From Atriophallophorus winterbourni (Eukaryota; Platyhelminthes; Trematoda; Plagiorchiida; Microphallidae): a DNA stretch of 64,000 nt. Numbering within the stretch: the first letter of the stretch is position 1; each line of letters starts with the position of its first letter. Location: contig JACCGJ010019727.1 of assembly GCA_013407085.1 (NCBI GenBank), positions 1-64,000 of the forward strand. Direction: 5' to 3'. The translations under genes were made by a program, and so were the position numbers. Below are positions 18,970-29,699 of this stretch, piece after piece. The notes below the pieces were generated by a model. The model did no database searches and was not told where the DNA came from. It was given only the letters and a program-made list of their open reading frames with translations.

Positions 18970-21420
18970 AAGGAGATCCTCATGCAGCGGATAGGAAATA
19001 TCATTGAGGATTGTACTTATAAGCCGATCGCAAATGGAAAAATGTTTCAGAATTCTTTCACTAATATCCTGTTAAGGAATAGAGCACCACAAAAATTCAT
19101 AGTGTTATTTCATCAATGCTCAGCTCCTAATAAGGTAAACATAGAGAATTAGGTTTGGACCCAGTTTTGGAGTCCAAAATTTTATACCATAGTTCAGATT
19201 GGTATTTTTACGCTGCTCATGCATAAATGGATTGCTTATAAACGAGTCGTTAAGTGAACATAGTCAGACAAATGCACAGTGAATATGTGTAGTAATTTGT
19301 ATCCCAGACGAACGAGAGGGTTCCATGAAAATACCAGCAGTTCACTTATCGGTGTTGCCATTATAACTTGTCAGCGTTAACTCATTAGATTAAATGACGC
19401 CAGCATCTAGTCCAATGACGAAAGGCTCACTAGATTCATGATTCGTGATTCAATATTTTTGTTAGATTAGCTTTGCGATAACCACAGGTTGGAAATGTAA
19501 ATATAAAGAGATATATAAATAATTATTACGAATTAGTCCGGATATGTTCACATATGATCGTTAAGTTTCAATTCGTGAAACTTGCCAGGTTTGCAGCTGT
19601 GGTGTTTTGTGTATTTTTTTTATTTATGTCCATTTTTCGTTGGGCATATGAAGCTACTCAAATATGCCAGTCTGGAAAAACATTCATGAATGCTTCATCG
19701 CGATCGGTCAAACGGTGGCTCGGGCCGTAAGGCATGACAGTACAATAGTGATGGTCCTTGGTATGAATCTGAGCAGAGACAGGATATACACTGCTGCTGG
19801 GCTCAAATAAGAGCGAAATTTGAGTCGAGTGGTTCCAATGTGTACCGTTGTGGTCAACTTTGTAAAGGACTTGGTACTGCTGAGTAGTGGCAAAACATAT
19901 TGCGTTATTGTTTTGCTATAATGCATACATTTAAATCTTTGCACAATTTGAATATATTATTCCCGTCAATCACCTATTCTGCTTTGGTACAAGTTTATTG
20001 TATGTGACTGTGTTAGATTTGCATGCCATGTTACGTTAAAAGTGTGTTCCGATTTAAGAGGTACAATAATCAGAATGCGTACGGTGTCGGTGGTGAATTA
20101 TCCGTTTGATCAACCGATTCACAGGAAGCGAATTTCAAGTAAAACAGGCACTGCATAAAAATAACTTTAACAGTTCTGTTTGCAGCGTGGATATCCAGCA
20201 TACAACCGTGAACTCTGATGTTGTTCGCAGTTCGAAATTCGAATATGAAGAACTTTGTATTTGAGTATAAGTTCTCGCATTCTCCATTTTCTTAAGACTC
20301 CTCAGGCCAATCGTCTGAGTCACTTAACGTACGGCACATTTTAAAAACTGTTGACAATCTAAGACGTTCGATGATATTAATGGTCCAGATACAAATATAC
20401 ATTTGGAGCTTGAACAGCATAGTCCCGAACCGGATGTGTGTGTTTATCCGTAGAGGAATCCATGCCAAGATTTGTCTTAACGTGCCTAGCAGACGAGAGG
20501 CCAGTCCGTAAACAGCTTTACATTCTATACTATTTTTTGAACTTCCACAAATCCAGACTCCCAAGTATTTTTCTTAGTTTTTGAAATCCAGACTCTGTTC
20601 TTCAAGCTTGTATGCACATGAAAAGTCATTGTCGTTCATGGTCGCTCTGTCTTATTTTGAATATAAACAAAAGTTTGATTTTGGGACGAACAGTGTGATC
20701 TCCTCAGAAAAATGTCAATTCTTCTTATTCGCATTTAAATTTTTGTCAGTAGCTTTATCAATATGCATTTAAATGAATATTTCAAGAAAAATGATTCTCG
20801 GTGACCCCCAAAGTGCAACGTCTGTTCACAATCAGTCAGTAATGATTGGAAATACGCTTCACTTATGGAAATGGTATCCGGCTTTGTTTCATGACGAATT
20901 TCGTTTCGTTGGATCAATATGTTCATTAGACTAATTGCTGTGGCATAAATGAATTAGATAGTATTATCCGTGTTCAGTTGGGCCCGAATATTTTGTGGTT
21001 GGCGTTCAAGGGTTCACTCGTGTCAATATAATGGGTGAGTAGCACTGTTCGTGTTTATTTTACTCGAGTGACCGCGACAAAAATTCTATCAAGGTTTTTT
21101 AGTCATACATTCATCGATTTTTGATCAAACGGCATTAAACGTGAACCCCATTTACGTTAGTGAGATTGCTTGCCAGTTCCTGTAAAAAGTTTTGTGTATA
21201 TCCCTTTAGACACGTCTCGTGCACACAAAGTAGTGAAGCTCATTCATTTATTGAAAAAGTTTGATATCGATATCATGGATGAATTTGTTCAACCAGCTAA
21301 TCGCTTTGAACATTTTCATCTCCTCTATTGATGAACATTTTCATCGCATATTTAGTTTTGCAATCGATTGTTATTAAACACATATTAAATATTCAATAAT
21401 GTGTTAGACCCTTACACAAT
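18970..21420. other. No gene recognised
   Basis: AT-rich, intron- or intergenic-like sequence. The minus-strand frame at 20292-20564 is open but has no recognisable motif. No repeat shared with other parts of the window was seen. Confidence 0.35.
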
Positions 21421-21421
21421 T

Positions 21422-21775
21422 CTATATAATATTTGTTTTCCAATTGCAATTAAAGTTTGGGCTTTTAGTGTTCTGTGTTCCTTGATTAGGCATTGTAGTG
21501 GCAGGACGAGTTGTCGTGAAGCCAGATAAGACATTCAGCCTAAATTCTTCAATGTGATCGTAATGGTCACATCCTCCCATTTGGCTTCCCTCCATGTCAT
21601 TTGCTAAACTCAAGGTCACGTGGCTGAATATTGAATTCATCATTGGTGCATAAATGTCTTCCAATTGAACGTGTTGATTGACGACGTCGCCGTAAAATAC
21701 CACGTTTTGAGTAATTCCGTATTTTGTGTCCTGTAGCAACGACTTTGATTCCGCTGCAGTTGAATTGGCTTACTT
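21422..21775 (-). CDS. Candidate exon or ORF of unknown function
   Basis: A minus-strand frame, open from about 21775 after a TAA, encoding about 117 residues. The middle, VVFYGDVVNQHVQLEDIYAP, followed by a run of ordinary residues to NDMEGSQMGG, looks like real protein and uses mixed codons. The last 35 residues look less natural, so a donor may lie near 21560. I considered the tail region of an axonemal dynein heavy chain because of the G-x-(12)-L-x-x-(I/V)-Y-x-P pattern, but it is too weak to name. Confidence 0.28.
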
Positions 21776-22136
21776 CTTGGCCGGTGTAAATCAACATAAG
21801 TGATTTGTAAGCGTACCTTTCACCCCCCATTTTTTTGTTTTTTTTAGTCTGATATTCAACTTTCTTCCCGTTTGTTTCATGTAATGCATCTTACATATTG
21901 TAAAAGGGTTTTGTAGACCACGTTTGTTTTGTCTTTTGCTAAACACAGTTGCTTGCGTAGTCTTCCACTTGTTGTTTTGGCAAGGTTTATCACACGTGAT
22001 CCTAGTACTGTTGCAGCTATTAATGTATGGCAGAGGTTTTTTGACCTGTATTTTGTTGTTCTGTACAGAGGTTTCTTTACAGTTAGTAATTAGTATAAAG
22101 TTATTAGAGTAAACATTTTGGTTGAGGATTTAAAAA

Positions 22137-22525
22137 GGTATTATGGCATTTTTATGTAAACATTTTTGTTTGTATCAATCAATGTACACTTTTTTGAATT
22201 GTACCGGATTTACGAATATAAATTTTCGTCCGCTTGGAGTTGCTCTTCTCATCTCCTTTGATACCCGTACTGCGTGCTTGGAATTCTGACTGTGGATTGC
22301 GAAAGATTGCTTGCTTGCTATAAAAAGACCGCTCCATATTTCAGCCGCACCTAATTCTTGGATTTACCGCGGTTGCTTCGTGATAATACTTTGACGTCCG
22401 GACCGGAGTAGTCAATTGCCAAGCCGGGGAGAATCGCTTTCAATTCAATCGAAGAATTATTGTGAGTGGTTACCTTTTTACTTTTTACACACATACTGTA
22501 ACTTTACGTAGCCTGAACCACCACA
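22137..22525 (+). repeat. 5' LTR of CsRn1-group element G1
   Basis: A 389-bp direct repeat of 28919-29309. It carries a TATA box (TATAAAAAG, 22319-22327) and ends in GCCTGAACCACCACA. The first base of the TG start is changed (GGTATTATGG against TGTACTATGG in the 3' copy). The two copies differ by scattered substitutions and a few indels, so the insertion is not new. Confidence 0.88.
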
Positions 22526-22528
22526 ATT

Positions 22529-22540
22529 TGGTGGGCCCGA
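22529..22540 (+). promoter_or_regulatory. Primer binding site of G1
   Basis: TGGTGGGCCCGA starts three bases after the LTR. It begins with the TGG expected from a tRNA CCA end and matches 10 of 12 bases of the complement of a eukaryotic tRNA-Trp 3' end (TGGTGACCCCGA). tRNA-Trp priming is known for CsRn1. Confidence 0.6.
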
Positions 22541-22608
22541 TTATTTTCGTCATAGCATACTCCCCACTATTTTGATTTTGTAGCATATTTTTACATTTTG
22601 TCATCAAT

Positions 22609-23424
22609 ATGGACAGTATCCCACAGGCAGCACCTATCCCAGCAGATATTGGTCATTTATCACTTCCTGAGTTTGGCGTAGCAAACCCTAGATTATGGTT
22701 CGCTCAAGTAGAAGCTATTTTCGAAACTCGACGCATTACTAGCCAAAAAGCAATGTACTGTTACGTCATAGGAAGTTTACCACACGCAGTCGCATCCGAA
22801 GTTGCTGATATCATATACAACAGACCTGCCGATAAACCGTATGATGTACTGAAATCAGCTTTGATATCGCGTATAGCAGCATCTGATGAGAAAAACTTAC
22901 GCAAATTACTCTCGGGTATCGAACTAGGTGACAATACACCGTCGCAACTCCTTCGCCGAATGATCGAGTTACAGGGTACAACACCAGTTGGCGAACCGAT
23001 TTTAAAAGAATTGTGGCTGCAAAGACTACCCAGCGATGTTCGAAAAGCACTTTCGGTGGTCGAAGAAGATTACAAGTTAGATAAGCTTGCTGCCATCGCC
23101 GATCGAGTGTATGAAAATCATAAGCCAACCATTGCAGTAGTACAATCACCTCATAAATCAACTCCTTCAACTTTAGAATCAGAGATATCCGAGTTGAAAT
23201 CGCGACTCGACGAACTTTGCATGCACATACGTACTCCACGAAATGATCGATCTCGGTCATCACAGAGACACAGTCCGAATAAACGATATTCACGAAGTCG
23301 GAGTAAAGGGCCAGGCCTTTGCTATTACCACCGCAGATTCGGTGAACGCGCCTACAGATGCACCAGACCCTGCAGTTTTGTTACCAAATCTAAGGAGCAG
23401 GGTAACGATTATGCCAGGCAGTAG
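22609..23424 (+). CDS. gag: Gag of G1, CHCC finger
   Basis: A 271-aa intact frame. Gag forms the retrotransposon's particle and binds its RNA. Residues 1-150 show the capsid-like block also seen in G2 and G4 (LPEFGVANPRLWFAQVEAIF, then LPHAVASEVADII and PSQLLRRM). After a basic Ser/Arg-rich hinge (about 220-240) comes the finger CYYHRRFGERAYRCTRPC: Cys-x3-His-x9-Cys-x3-Cys in place of the usual CCHC knuckle. The start is the first ATG after the primer site, 69 bp downstream. The stop comes just before the protease, which lies in another frame. Confidence 0.85.
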   Translation: MDSIPQAAPIPADIGHLSLPEFGVANPRLWFAQVEAIFETRRITSQKAMYCYVIGSLPHAVASEVADIIYNRPADKPYDVLKSALISRIAASDEKNLRKLLSGIELGDNTPSQLLRRMIELQGTTPVGEPILKELWLQRLPSDVRKALSVVEEDYKLDKLAAIADRVYENHKPTIAVVQSPHKSTPSTLESEISELKSRLDELCMHIRTPRNDRSRSSQRHSPNKRYSRSRSKGPGLCYYHRRFGERAYRCTRPCSFVTKSKEQGNDYARQ

Positions 23425-24769
23425 GAACGGCTGCACTGCCTGGCAACAAAGTTAACCGTTTCCTCTATATCTCTGACAACACAAAGAAATTGCGTTTTCT
23501 GATAGACACCGGTGCAGAACTCAGCGTCATCCCACCTAACGAAACTGAACGCAAGTGTCCGTCGGGATTGACCCTTCAGGCAGCCAACAGTACTCGGATA
23601 ACCACTTATGGTCATCGGTCCCTCGCGGTAGACCTGGGCTTACGAAGATCGTTCCACTGTGTGTTCACCATTGCAGACGTGGAAACTTTGATTTTGGGTG
23701 CAGATTTTTTGTCTTATTTTAACCTCGCGGTGGACATAAGCCAATGAAGGCTAATTGTTAACAATACGAAGTTAAATTCAATAGAGAAATACCACTGCAC
23801 ACCCATACAGTCTATTCGAGTTTTGACTCCACTCGTCACCCAGCATTGTAAGCAACTCATAGTCCAGTTTCCGGAGATCTTCAATACCACAGTCATTCAC
23901 AAATGTGGTCAAACACCAGGTCGAACACCACATTGTCACACGTGGCCCTCCAGTTTTTGCCAAACCACGTAGACTAGCTCTAAACAAACTGAGCGATCGC
24001 CAAACAAGAGTTTGAACATATGTTGGAGCTAGGAATCATCCGCCCGTCGACCTCACCATGTGCTTTCCCACTACATATGGTTGAAAAACGTACCGCAGAT
24101 ACTTAGCGCCCATGCGAAGATTATACGGCACTTAATCGCATTACGGTACCAGATCGTTACTTTATTCCACACATCCACGATTTTACGGCGTCTTTAAACG
24201 GAAAATCCGTGTTCTCGAAGCTTGACCTAGTACGCGCCTATCACCAAATCCCCGTTGCGAAGGAAGATATCCCTAAAACGGCTGTCACGACACCATTTGG
24301 CTTATATGAATTCGTACGAATGCCATTTGGTCTCCGAAATGCCGCACAAACTTTCCAGCGTTTTATGGATCAAGTATTTAAGGGATTGCCCTTCGTATAC
24401 GTTTATATTGATGACGTGCTAATTGCTAGCAACACATCGACAGAACATATTGTGCATCTTCGAGAGGTTTTCCAGCGTTTATCTCAGTATGGTATTGTCG
24501 TGAATCCAGATAAATGCATCTTTCATGTGGAAACACTAGACATGCTCGGTTACCGCATCGATTCCATCGGAATTAAAACCGTTGAACAGAAAGTCTCTGC
24601 CATCCGCGATTATCCATGCCCGAGTTCAATCCGCCAGTTGCGTCGATTTTTGGGCCTAGTCAACTGCTACAGACGATTCATTCTCCATTGCGCGAAGTTA
24701 ACTCAACTGCTCACTCATTTTCTTCGCTGCAAAGAAATAAATTTTTCAATGAATCCACAAGCGATCTAA
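23425..24769 (+). pseudogene. pol: G1 pol: protease and reverse transcriptase, broken
   Basis: The protease frame (23490-23747) has the active-site triplet in [14 protein letters not shown] and the ILGADFL flap-side motif, then a stop. The connection to RT (23750-24208) is scrambled by frame changes. RT resumes at 24209 with [33 protein letters not shown], the catalytic [10 protein letters not shown] box (about 24400-24430) and [15 protein letters not shown], ending at a stop at 24769. RT motifs A to E look unspoilt, but the reading frame as a whole is dead. Confidence 0.8.
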
Positions 24770-24779
24770 GATCAATCTA

Positions 24780-25130
24780 TATACAACAATCAAAATATAA
24801 ACGTTTAGAACATCAACAATAAAGATTCTTCGCGCATTTTGATGGTCCTCATCCATTGATCATCAGTGTTGCCGAAAACATTCTAGACCTCTCCTTGCAA
24901 TAGCTGTGTTTTCGTACTATATCAGATCACGTACCGATTACCTGGAAACAACTATAAATACCGTTACCTTTATATTTATTGAACGTTAAATTCCGCTGAA
25001 ACAAATGACCTTGAACAAATTGTTTTTGCAAATGTACATACTATAATCTGATTGTACAAAGCTTTTTGAAATTATTGATCATGTTTAACATGCCTTGGAT
25101 TTCCGGGAATAAAATTCATTTGAAGAATAT
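24780..25130 (+). repeat. LINE 3'-end insertion in G1
   Basis: About 350 bp that do not belong to pol separate the RT and RNase H blocks. Near its end, TTGATCATGTTTAACATGCC and TTGGATTTCCGGGAATA match sequences at 47250-47300 (plus) and 41690-41740 (minus), the latter followed by (TAA/TTA)n. This looks like a 5'-truncated LINE tail that inserted into G1. Confidence 0.5.
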
Positions 25131-25132
25131 AT

Positions 25133-25390
25133 CAGCTGAGACAGATGCTCGCTTATCGATTGTTACAGATGCATCAAACGAAGCGGTAGGCGCAGTACTC
25201 TAACAAGATGTCGATAACACGATTAAACCCCTAGCTTTCTTCTCGCACCGACTACAGCCAGCGCAGACACCATATAGTAACTTTGGTAGCGAGCTCCTCG
25301 CTGTTTATTATTCCATTCGCCATTTCCGGCATTTACTCGAAGGTCGCAGTTCCACGGTTTACACTGACCACAAACCGCTAACGTTTGCAC
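25133..25390 (+). pseudogene. pol: G1 RNase H, first half
   Basis: Carries the RNase H start DARLSIVTDASNEAVGAVL (catalytic D in TDAS), one stop codon, then [35 protein letters not shown] and TDHKPL. It is cut after PLTFAP by the hAT element. The other half resumes at 27355. Confidence 0.8.
25383..25390 (+). repeat. 8-bp target duplication, left copy
   Basis: GTTTGCAC directly before the left end of the hAT element; the identical octamer follows the right end at 27355-27362. Eight-bp duplications are diagnostic of hAT transposition. Confidence 0.95.
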
Positions 25391-27354
25391 CAGACAATAA
25401 CGAATACTTCGCTTTGGGATTTAAAGCGAAACGAAGTTGCGAAGCGAAGCGAATATTGTTGAATATTCGTTTCGCTATCGCCATGGCGAAGGGCAAAATA
25501 AAACGTCGCTAAAAATTCAATATACTTCGCTTTGCTTAAAACGAAGTGCAAGTTTAAACTTCGCCGTAAACGAATATCAGCGAAGTCTTCGCTAAAAGCG
25601 AAGTGCTAATTTTTGTACTTTAATATTTTAACCATTTGTCTGCGGGAATTGTTTTTGATGTTGACACTTGTTGACACTCGACTGGCTCTAAAAAGAGTCC
25701 TGCGAGGATCCGATGACAGACACCGCCAGACAAGTGCACTCCGATGGTGACTGAAGGTACCGACGTAAGCTACTGTGTAACCGACTGCTTTTTTAATTGC
25801 TATAAGCTAACATTTGAGGTGGTAACTAGAGTTACCGTCAGTAGACAAAGGGTTGTACTTTTTTGTACTTTAATATTTTAAATGTATTCGCGTGGGTGTG
25901 TGGCCAGACGCGAAGGGCGTGGGTGTTTTGATCTGCTTGGGTGTTTGCCGCTCTGCGTGGGCGCTTGCCGCATTGCCTGGGTGTTTGTTTATTTTGCGTG
26001 CGTGGTTGGAGGTGCTCTTGTTCAACTTGGCCCCAGCCGCCCCACCATCCATTCGGATGCCGGAACCCGCTTGCCAAGATCTTGAAGGTTTTCTCCAAGA
26101 GCACCATGACCTTGATCTTGATCCGGAATTGGCCTTTGGCAGCGTCGACCAGTCCCAGTCCCAGTCTCAACCAGCCCCAGTTCCTCCCTATGTCAGGAGA
26201 TGAATGAGTGGATGGCGTCTCCCCTGGAAAAGGAGGACATCGACGTGCTCCAGTACTGGAAGATGAAGGCCAAGAAGCTCCCTCTACTCGCCAAAGTCGC
26301 CCAGTAAGTAGTTTCAAAGTTAAAGGTCACTTATTTTCCGTTGGATTATAATTTATTCTCGTTATTCGCCATACTTCGCTATAATATTCGCTAAACTTCG
26401 CCATACTTCGATATTATTCGCTATACTTCGATATATTATTTTCTATTCTTAGATGTAGTATTGCTATACTTTGATATAGTATTGCTATACTTCGAAATAG
26501 TAGTTCAACTTTTGCACCCATGGACCCCCTGGAACCTAATACAAAATACTCAACCTGTCTCATTTTCTTTTAGCATGGTCTACGCCATCCGGGCTACCTC
26601 GGCCTCATCAGAGAGGGTCTTCTCGGAAGCTGGACTCGTGACCAAGCCCACCCGAAGACTTCTGAACAACGAGAGGGTCCGGGAGCTCGTCTGCATTCAT
26701 GACAATTACGAAAGAGTGCTCCCCTACATGAAGAGGATGGAGCTCCACATCCAGAAGATCACCAATGGTGAAGGTACTAGCACTCAGAGTCAGCAGCAGC
26801 TCAAAGACCAGGATGACCCTGAGGCCAACCTTGAGGATGTCGAGTTTGTCGACACCAATGAGCTCACGGCGGAGGCCTACTCCCCTCTGACTGGAGGCAG
26901 CCGGACCACTTCCGGCACCATGACCAGGTCCAGAACCCCGGCCTCAGAGACCGAGTCAGAGAAGGAGCCTAATTGCCTTTGAGATTAAGGTTTTGTATAT
27001 TTCCAATGCCAAAGCTCATGAAAAAGTCCTCCTTTGTCAAATAAAATGTCTTTCATGGTAAAAAAATAATTTATTTCGGAATTCTTTTTATTTCAGCGAA
27101 GAATAGTGAATTTAAACGAATATTAGCGAATTATAGCAATTTATAGCAATGTTTTTTGTCAAAAACGAAGTTTTTGGGGGACATTGAAGTTGAGCGAAGA
27201 TTATTCGCTAATATTCGCTTCGCTTCGCCATTGCGAAGTGCACTTCGGATATTCGCTTTGATACTATTTGCCATTGCGAAGGGCACTTAGGGCATTTCGA
27301 AAATTCGCTTCGCACTTCGCTTCACTCCAAAAAAGTGACATTCGTTATTGTCTG
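25391..27354 (+). mobile_element. hAT DNA transposon, 1964 bp, non-autonomous
   Basis: The ends are perfect inverted repeats of at least 15 bp (CAGACAATAACGAAT and its complement), flanked by the 8-bp duplication GTTTGCAC. Both subterminal regions (25400-25620 and 26340-26460 plus 27080-27340) are packed with short GCGAA/TTCGC motifs in both orientations, probably transposase binding sites. Only the C-terminal end of a transposase remains. It sits inside the RNase H of G1 and so is younger than G1. Perfect ends and duplication suggest a fairly recent jump, probably helped by transposase from a full-length relative. Confidence 0.92.
26205..26982 (+). pseudogene. hAT transposase C-terminal part, two exons
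   Basis: Exon one ends in LCQEMNEWMASPLEKEDID then VLQYWKMKAKKLPLLAKVA (about 26190-26303). A GTAAGT donor at 26304 and TTTTAG acceptor at 26571-26573 remove 270 nt and rejoin in frame to MVYAIRATSASSERVFSEAG (from 26574). This is the hAT C-terminal dimerisation domain, with its W, the ATS-x-SERVFS signature and a following helix RRLLNNERVRELVCIHDNYE, then an acidic Ser/Thr-rich tail to 26982. The zinc finger and the catalytic D-D-E core are missing, so it cannot catalyse transposition. Upstream of about 26190 the frame is unclear. Confidence 0.78.
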
Positions 27355-28874
27355 GTTTGCACTCGCCACAACTTCGTATCGTTATTCACCGCGAGAGATC
27401 CGTCAATCAGACTACATCTCCCAATTCACGAGCGACATCCGTTACGTATCCGGCTCGTCAAACACAGTGACGTATACGTTTTTCGGATTTAACTGAGTGC
27501 CATCGACCTGCCTGGAATCGATTTGGAACAACTAGCACGTTCGCAGCAATCTGATCCGGTAATAAGTCACTATGAAACTTCAAAGATGGGAAAAATCCGC
27601 CGTATCCCAATACTCGATTCTCCACATTACCTGGTTTGTGTCATGCAACAAGAAAACCGCGTCCGATCGTCCCCTCAGACACGAGACGTAGAGTTTTTGA
27701 CCACTTGCATGGTTTATCACATCCTGGAGAAAGAGCGACACTGAAATTAATCAGTTCTCGCTACCTCTGGTCTGACATGCATAAAGACATACAACTTCGG
27801 ACAAAAAGTTGCTTGCAATGTTAACAGAACAAGGTTCAACGACACACTATCAGCTACCCTGGTACGTTCCCACCAGTTACTGAACGTTTCCAACACGTGC
27901 ATTTGGATCTCGTCGGCCCACTAGCAGTCTCTAACGAATGTTGCGACATACTTACCTGCATTATTCGTTTTACGCGTTGGCCAATGGCAGTAGCAATCCC
28001 TGATATCAGTGCAGAAACTGTTGCTAAAGCTTTTGTTCTGCACTGGATCAGTAATTTTGGCGTACCAAATACCATCACTACTGACAGAGGTTCCCAATTC
28101 TAATCAACGCTTTTTAAGGAGCTGAACAACATGTTCGGTACGAAACACATTAAGACTACAGACTACCACCCTTCTTCGAACGGCTTAGTCGAAAGATTTT
28201 ACCGCCAACTGAAAGCCGCACTCATGTGTCATGGGAATACTGAACGTTGGTCCGAGACACTACCCTTAGTATTTCTCGGTATATGTACCACAGTGAAAGA
28301 AGTTCTAGGGTGTTCAGCTGCTGAAATGGTGTACGATAGTACACTTACCCTTCCAGGCGAATTCCTGACATCTTCCGACTTATCATTGGACCTTACCGTG
28401 CCACAATATGTCAGCCGCCTTCAAAGCTTCATGAAAAACTTACGAGCTACTCCAACTCAACAGCATGCTCAACGCTGCTACATTCCACCTGACTTGAATA
28501 CTTTCGACCTTGTGTTTGTGCCAGTAGATCATGTACGTCAACTGCTACAGCCGCAATACACTGGCTCGTACAAGGTAATCAATAGGTATCCAAAATACTT
28601 CGTTATTGACCGCAACGGAAAACACGAGACAGTCAGCGTCGATCGTTTGAAAGTAGCCTACGTCGAATCAGCACCAAAGGCGGAAGAAAATACCCCGAAC
28701 GTTGCTCCTCAAGATTTTGTCTTTCCATCCCCCAAACCGAAGCTCACCGGTACTACCGATCACTCAAGGAAAACCCCTCTACCCCCGTGTATCAAACAAA
28801 CTGACCCCAACAGGCAAACCCGATCTGGTCGTAGAGTCTATTTTCCATCAAAGTTTGATGACTTCACCGCCTAA
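27355..28874 (+). pseudogene. pol: G1 RNase H end and integrase, broken
   Basis: After the target duplication the RNase H resumes with [24 protein letters not shown] and loses frame. Integrase follows: zinc-binding HHCC domain ([21 protein letters not shown] ... CLQC, about 27690-27824), then catalytic core with HLDLVGPLA (first D), TTDRGSQF (second D), a TAA just after it, and HPSSNGLVERFYRQLK holding the catalytic E (28160-28220). From 28131 to 28874 one frame of 247 codons is open and ends with the GPY-like block [21 protein letters not shown] and a basic tail. Confidence 0.82.
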
Positions 28875-28906
28875 CGATTTCTTCGAGCGTCTTCTTCAGG
28901 CCCGAC

Positions 28907-28918
28907 GCTCTAGGGGGG
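28907..28918 (+). promoter_or_regulatory. Polypurine tract of G1
   Basis: The run TAGGGGGG ends directly at the TG of the 3' LTR, the usual site for plus-strand priming. Confidence 0.7.
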
Positions 28919-29309
28919 TGTACTATGGCATTTTCTGTTAACATTTTTGTTTGTATCAATCAATGTACACTTTTTTGAATTGTACCGGATTTTACGAATA
29001 TAAATTTTCGTCCGCTTGGAGTTGCTCTTCTCATCTCCTTTGATACCCGTACTGCGTGCTTGGAATTCTGACTGTGGATTGCGGAAAGATTGCTTGCTTG
29101 CTATAAAAAGACCGCTCCATATTCCAGCCGCATCTAATTCTTGGATTTACCGCAGTTGCTTCTGTGATAATACTTTGACGTCTGGATCGGAGTAGTCAAT
29201 TACCAAGCCGGGGAGAATCGCTTTTAATTCGATCGAAGAATTATTGTGAGTGGTTACCTTTTTACTTTTTACACACATACTGTAACTTCACGTAGCCTGA
29301 ACCACCACA
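28919..29309 (+). repeat. 3' LTR of G1
   Basis: 391 bp, starts TGTACTATGG and ends CCTGAACCACCACA. It has the same TATA box (from 29102) as the 5' copy. Next to it on the right, TATCTCTCATCCCCCAGAGTTTC resembles a stretch at 46832-46852, so the target may itself be repetitive. Confidence 0.9.
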
Positions 29310-29351
29310 GTATCTCTCATCCCCCAGAGTTTCATAGGTGTTACAAAGAGT

Positions 29352-29684
29352 ATGCGCTCAGTTATTCTTAGGCGATCAGGTTCTTGCTTTTCAAGTTTAG
29401 TAATGTGGTCCGTAGACAATTTTTTCGGTAAGGGTTGTCATAATCGATCCTGTATCATTTGTTGTGACGAGGACATTAAAGAATGTTATAAACCTGTTTG
29501 TTTCGTGAATTATATTCAAGAGGAAATAATTGAGTGCTCAATGAGCGTACTCAATTTACGATCTCCTGATTATAACGAAATTTTTGTTCACTCAGTTTAT
29601 CCACAGTTTCATTTCAATCAGTGGAATGAAAATTTTGTCCAATCTCTGAAATTTTGCTTCGGCTATGCTTTTGGAGATACTTGA
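29352..29684 (+). CDS. Hypothetical ORF, 110 codons
   Basis: An open frame just right of G1 with several cysteines early on (CHNRSCIICCDEDIKECYKP) and many aromatic residues at the end. No family is recognised. Cysteine spacing (C-x4-C-x2-CC-x6-C) is not a known finger. It could be an exon or a piece of an unrecognised element. Confidence 0.2.
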   Translation: MRSVILRRSGSCFSSLVMWSVDNFFGKGCHNRSCIICCDEDIKECYKPVCFVNYIQEEIIECSMSVLNLRSPDYNEIFVHSVYPQFHFNQWNENFVQSLKFCFGYAFGDT

Positions 29685-29699
29685 CCCCTTCTTTATTTT

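Larger units (their letters stand above)
22137..29309 (+). mobile_element. Ty3/gypsy element G1 (CsRn1 group), interrupted
   Basis: A complete-length LTR element with 5' LTR, primer site, gag, pol and 3' LTR. It is inactivated by stops and frame changes in pol, by a LINE-tail insertion at about 24.78-25.13 kb, and by the hAT element at 25391-27354. Removing the hAT would leave about 5.2 kb. The order protease, RT, RNase H, integrase is typical of Ty3/gypsy, and the Gag finger places it in the CsRn1 group. No clear target duplication is visible at its ends. Confidence 0.88.

Noticed and set aside
20292..20564. 90-codon minus-strand ORF as a gene
   Set aside because: No recognisable motif, several alternative frames equally open, and no splice partner.
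21422..21739. Axonemal dynein heavy chain exon
   Set aside because: A loose pattern resembles the dynein tail region, but there is no specific motif and no neighbouring exon. Left as unknown.
25838..26317. Long overlapping ORFs on both strands in the middle of the hAT element
   Set aside because: They are low in complexity (Trp/Gly or Gln/Ser rich), conflict with each other, and are explained by GC-rich repeat composition around the real transposase frame.
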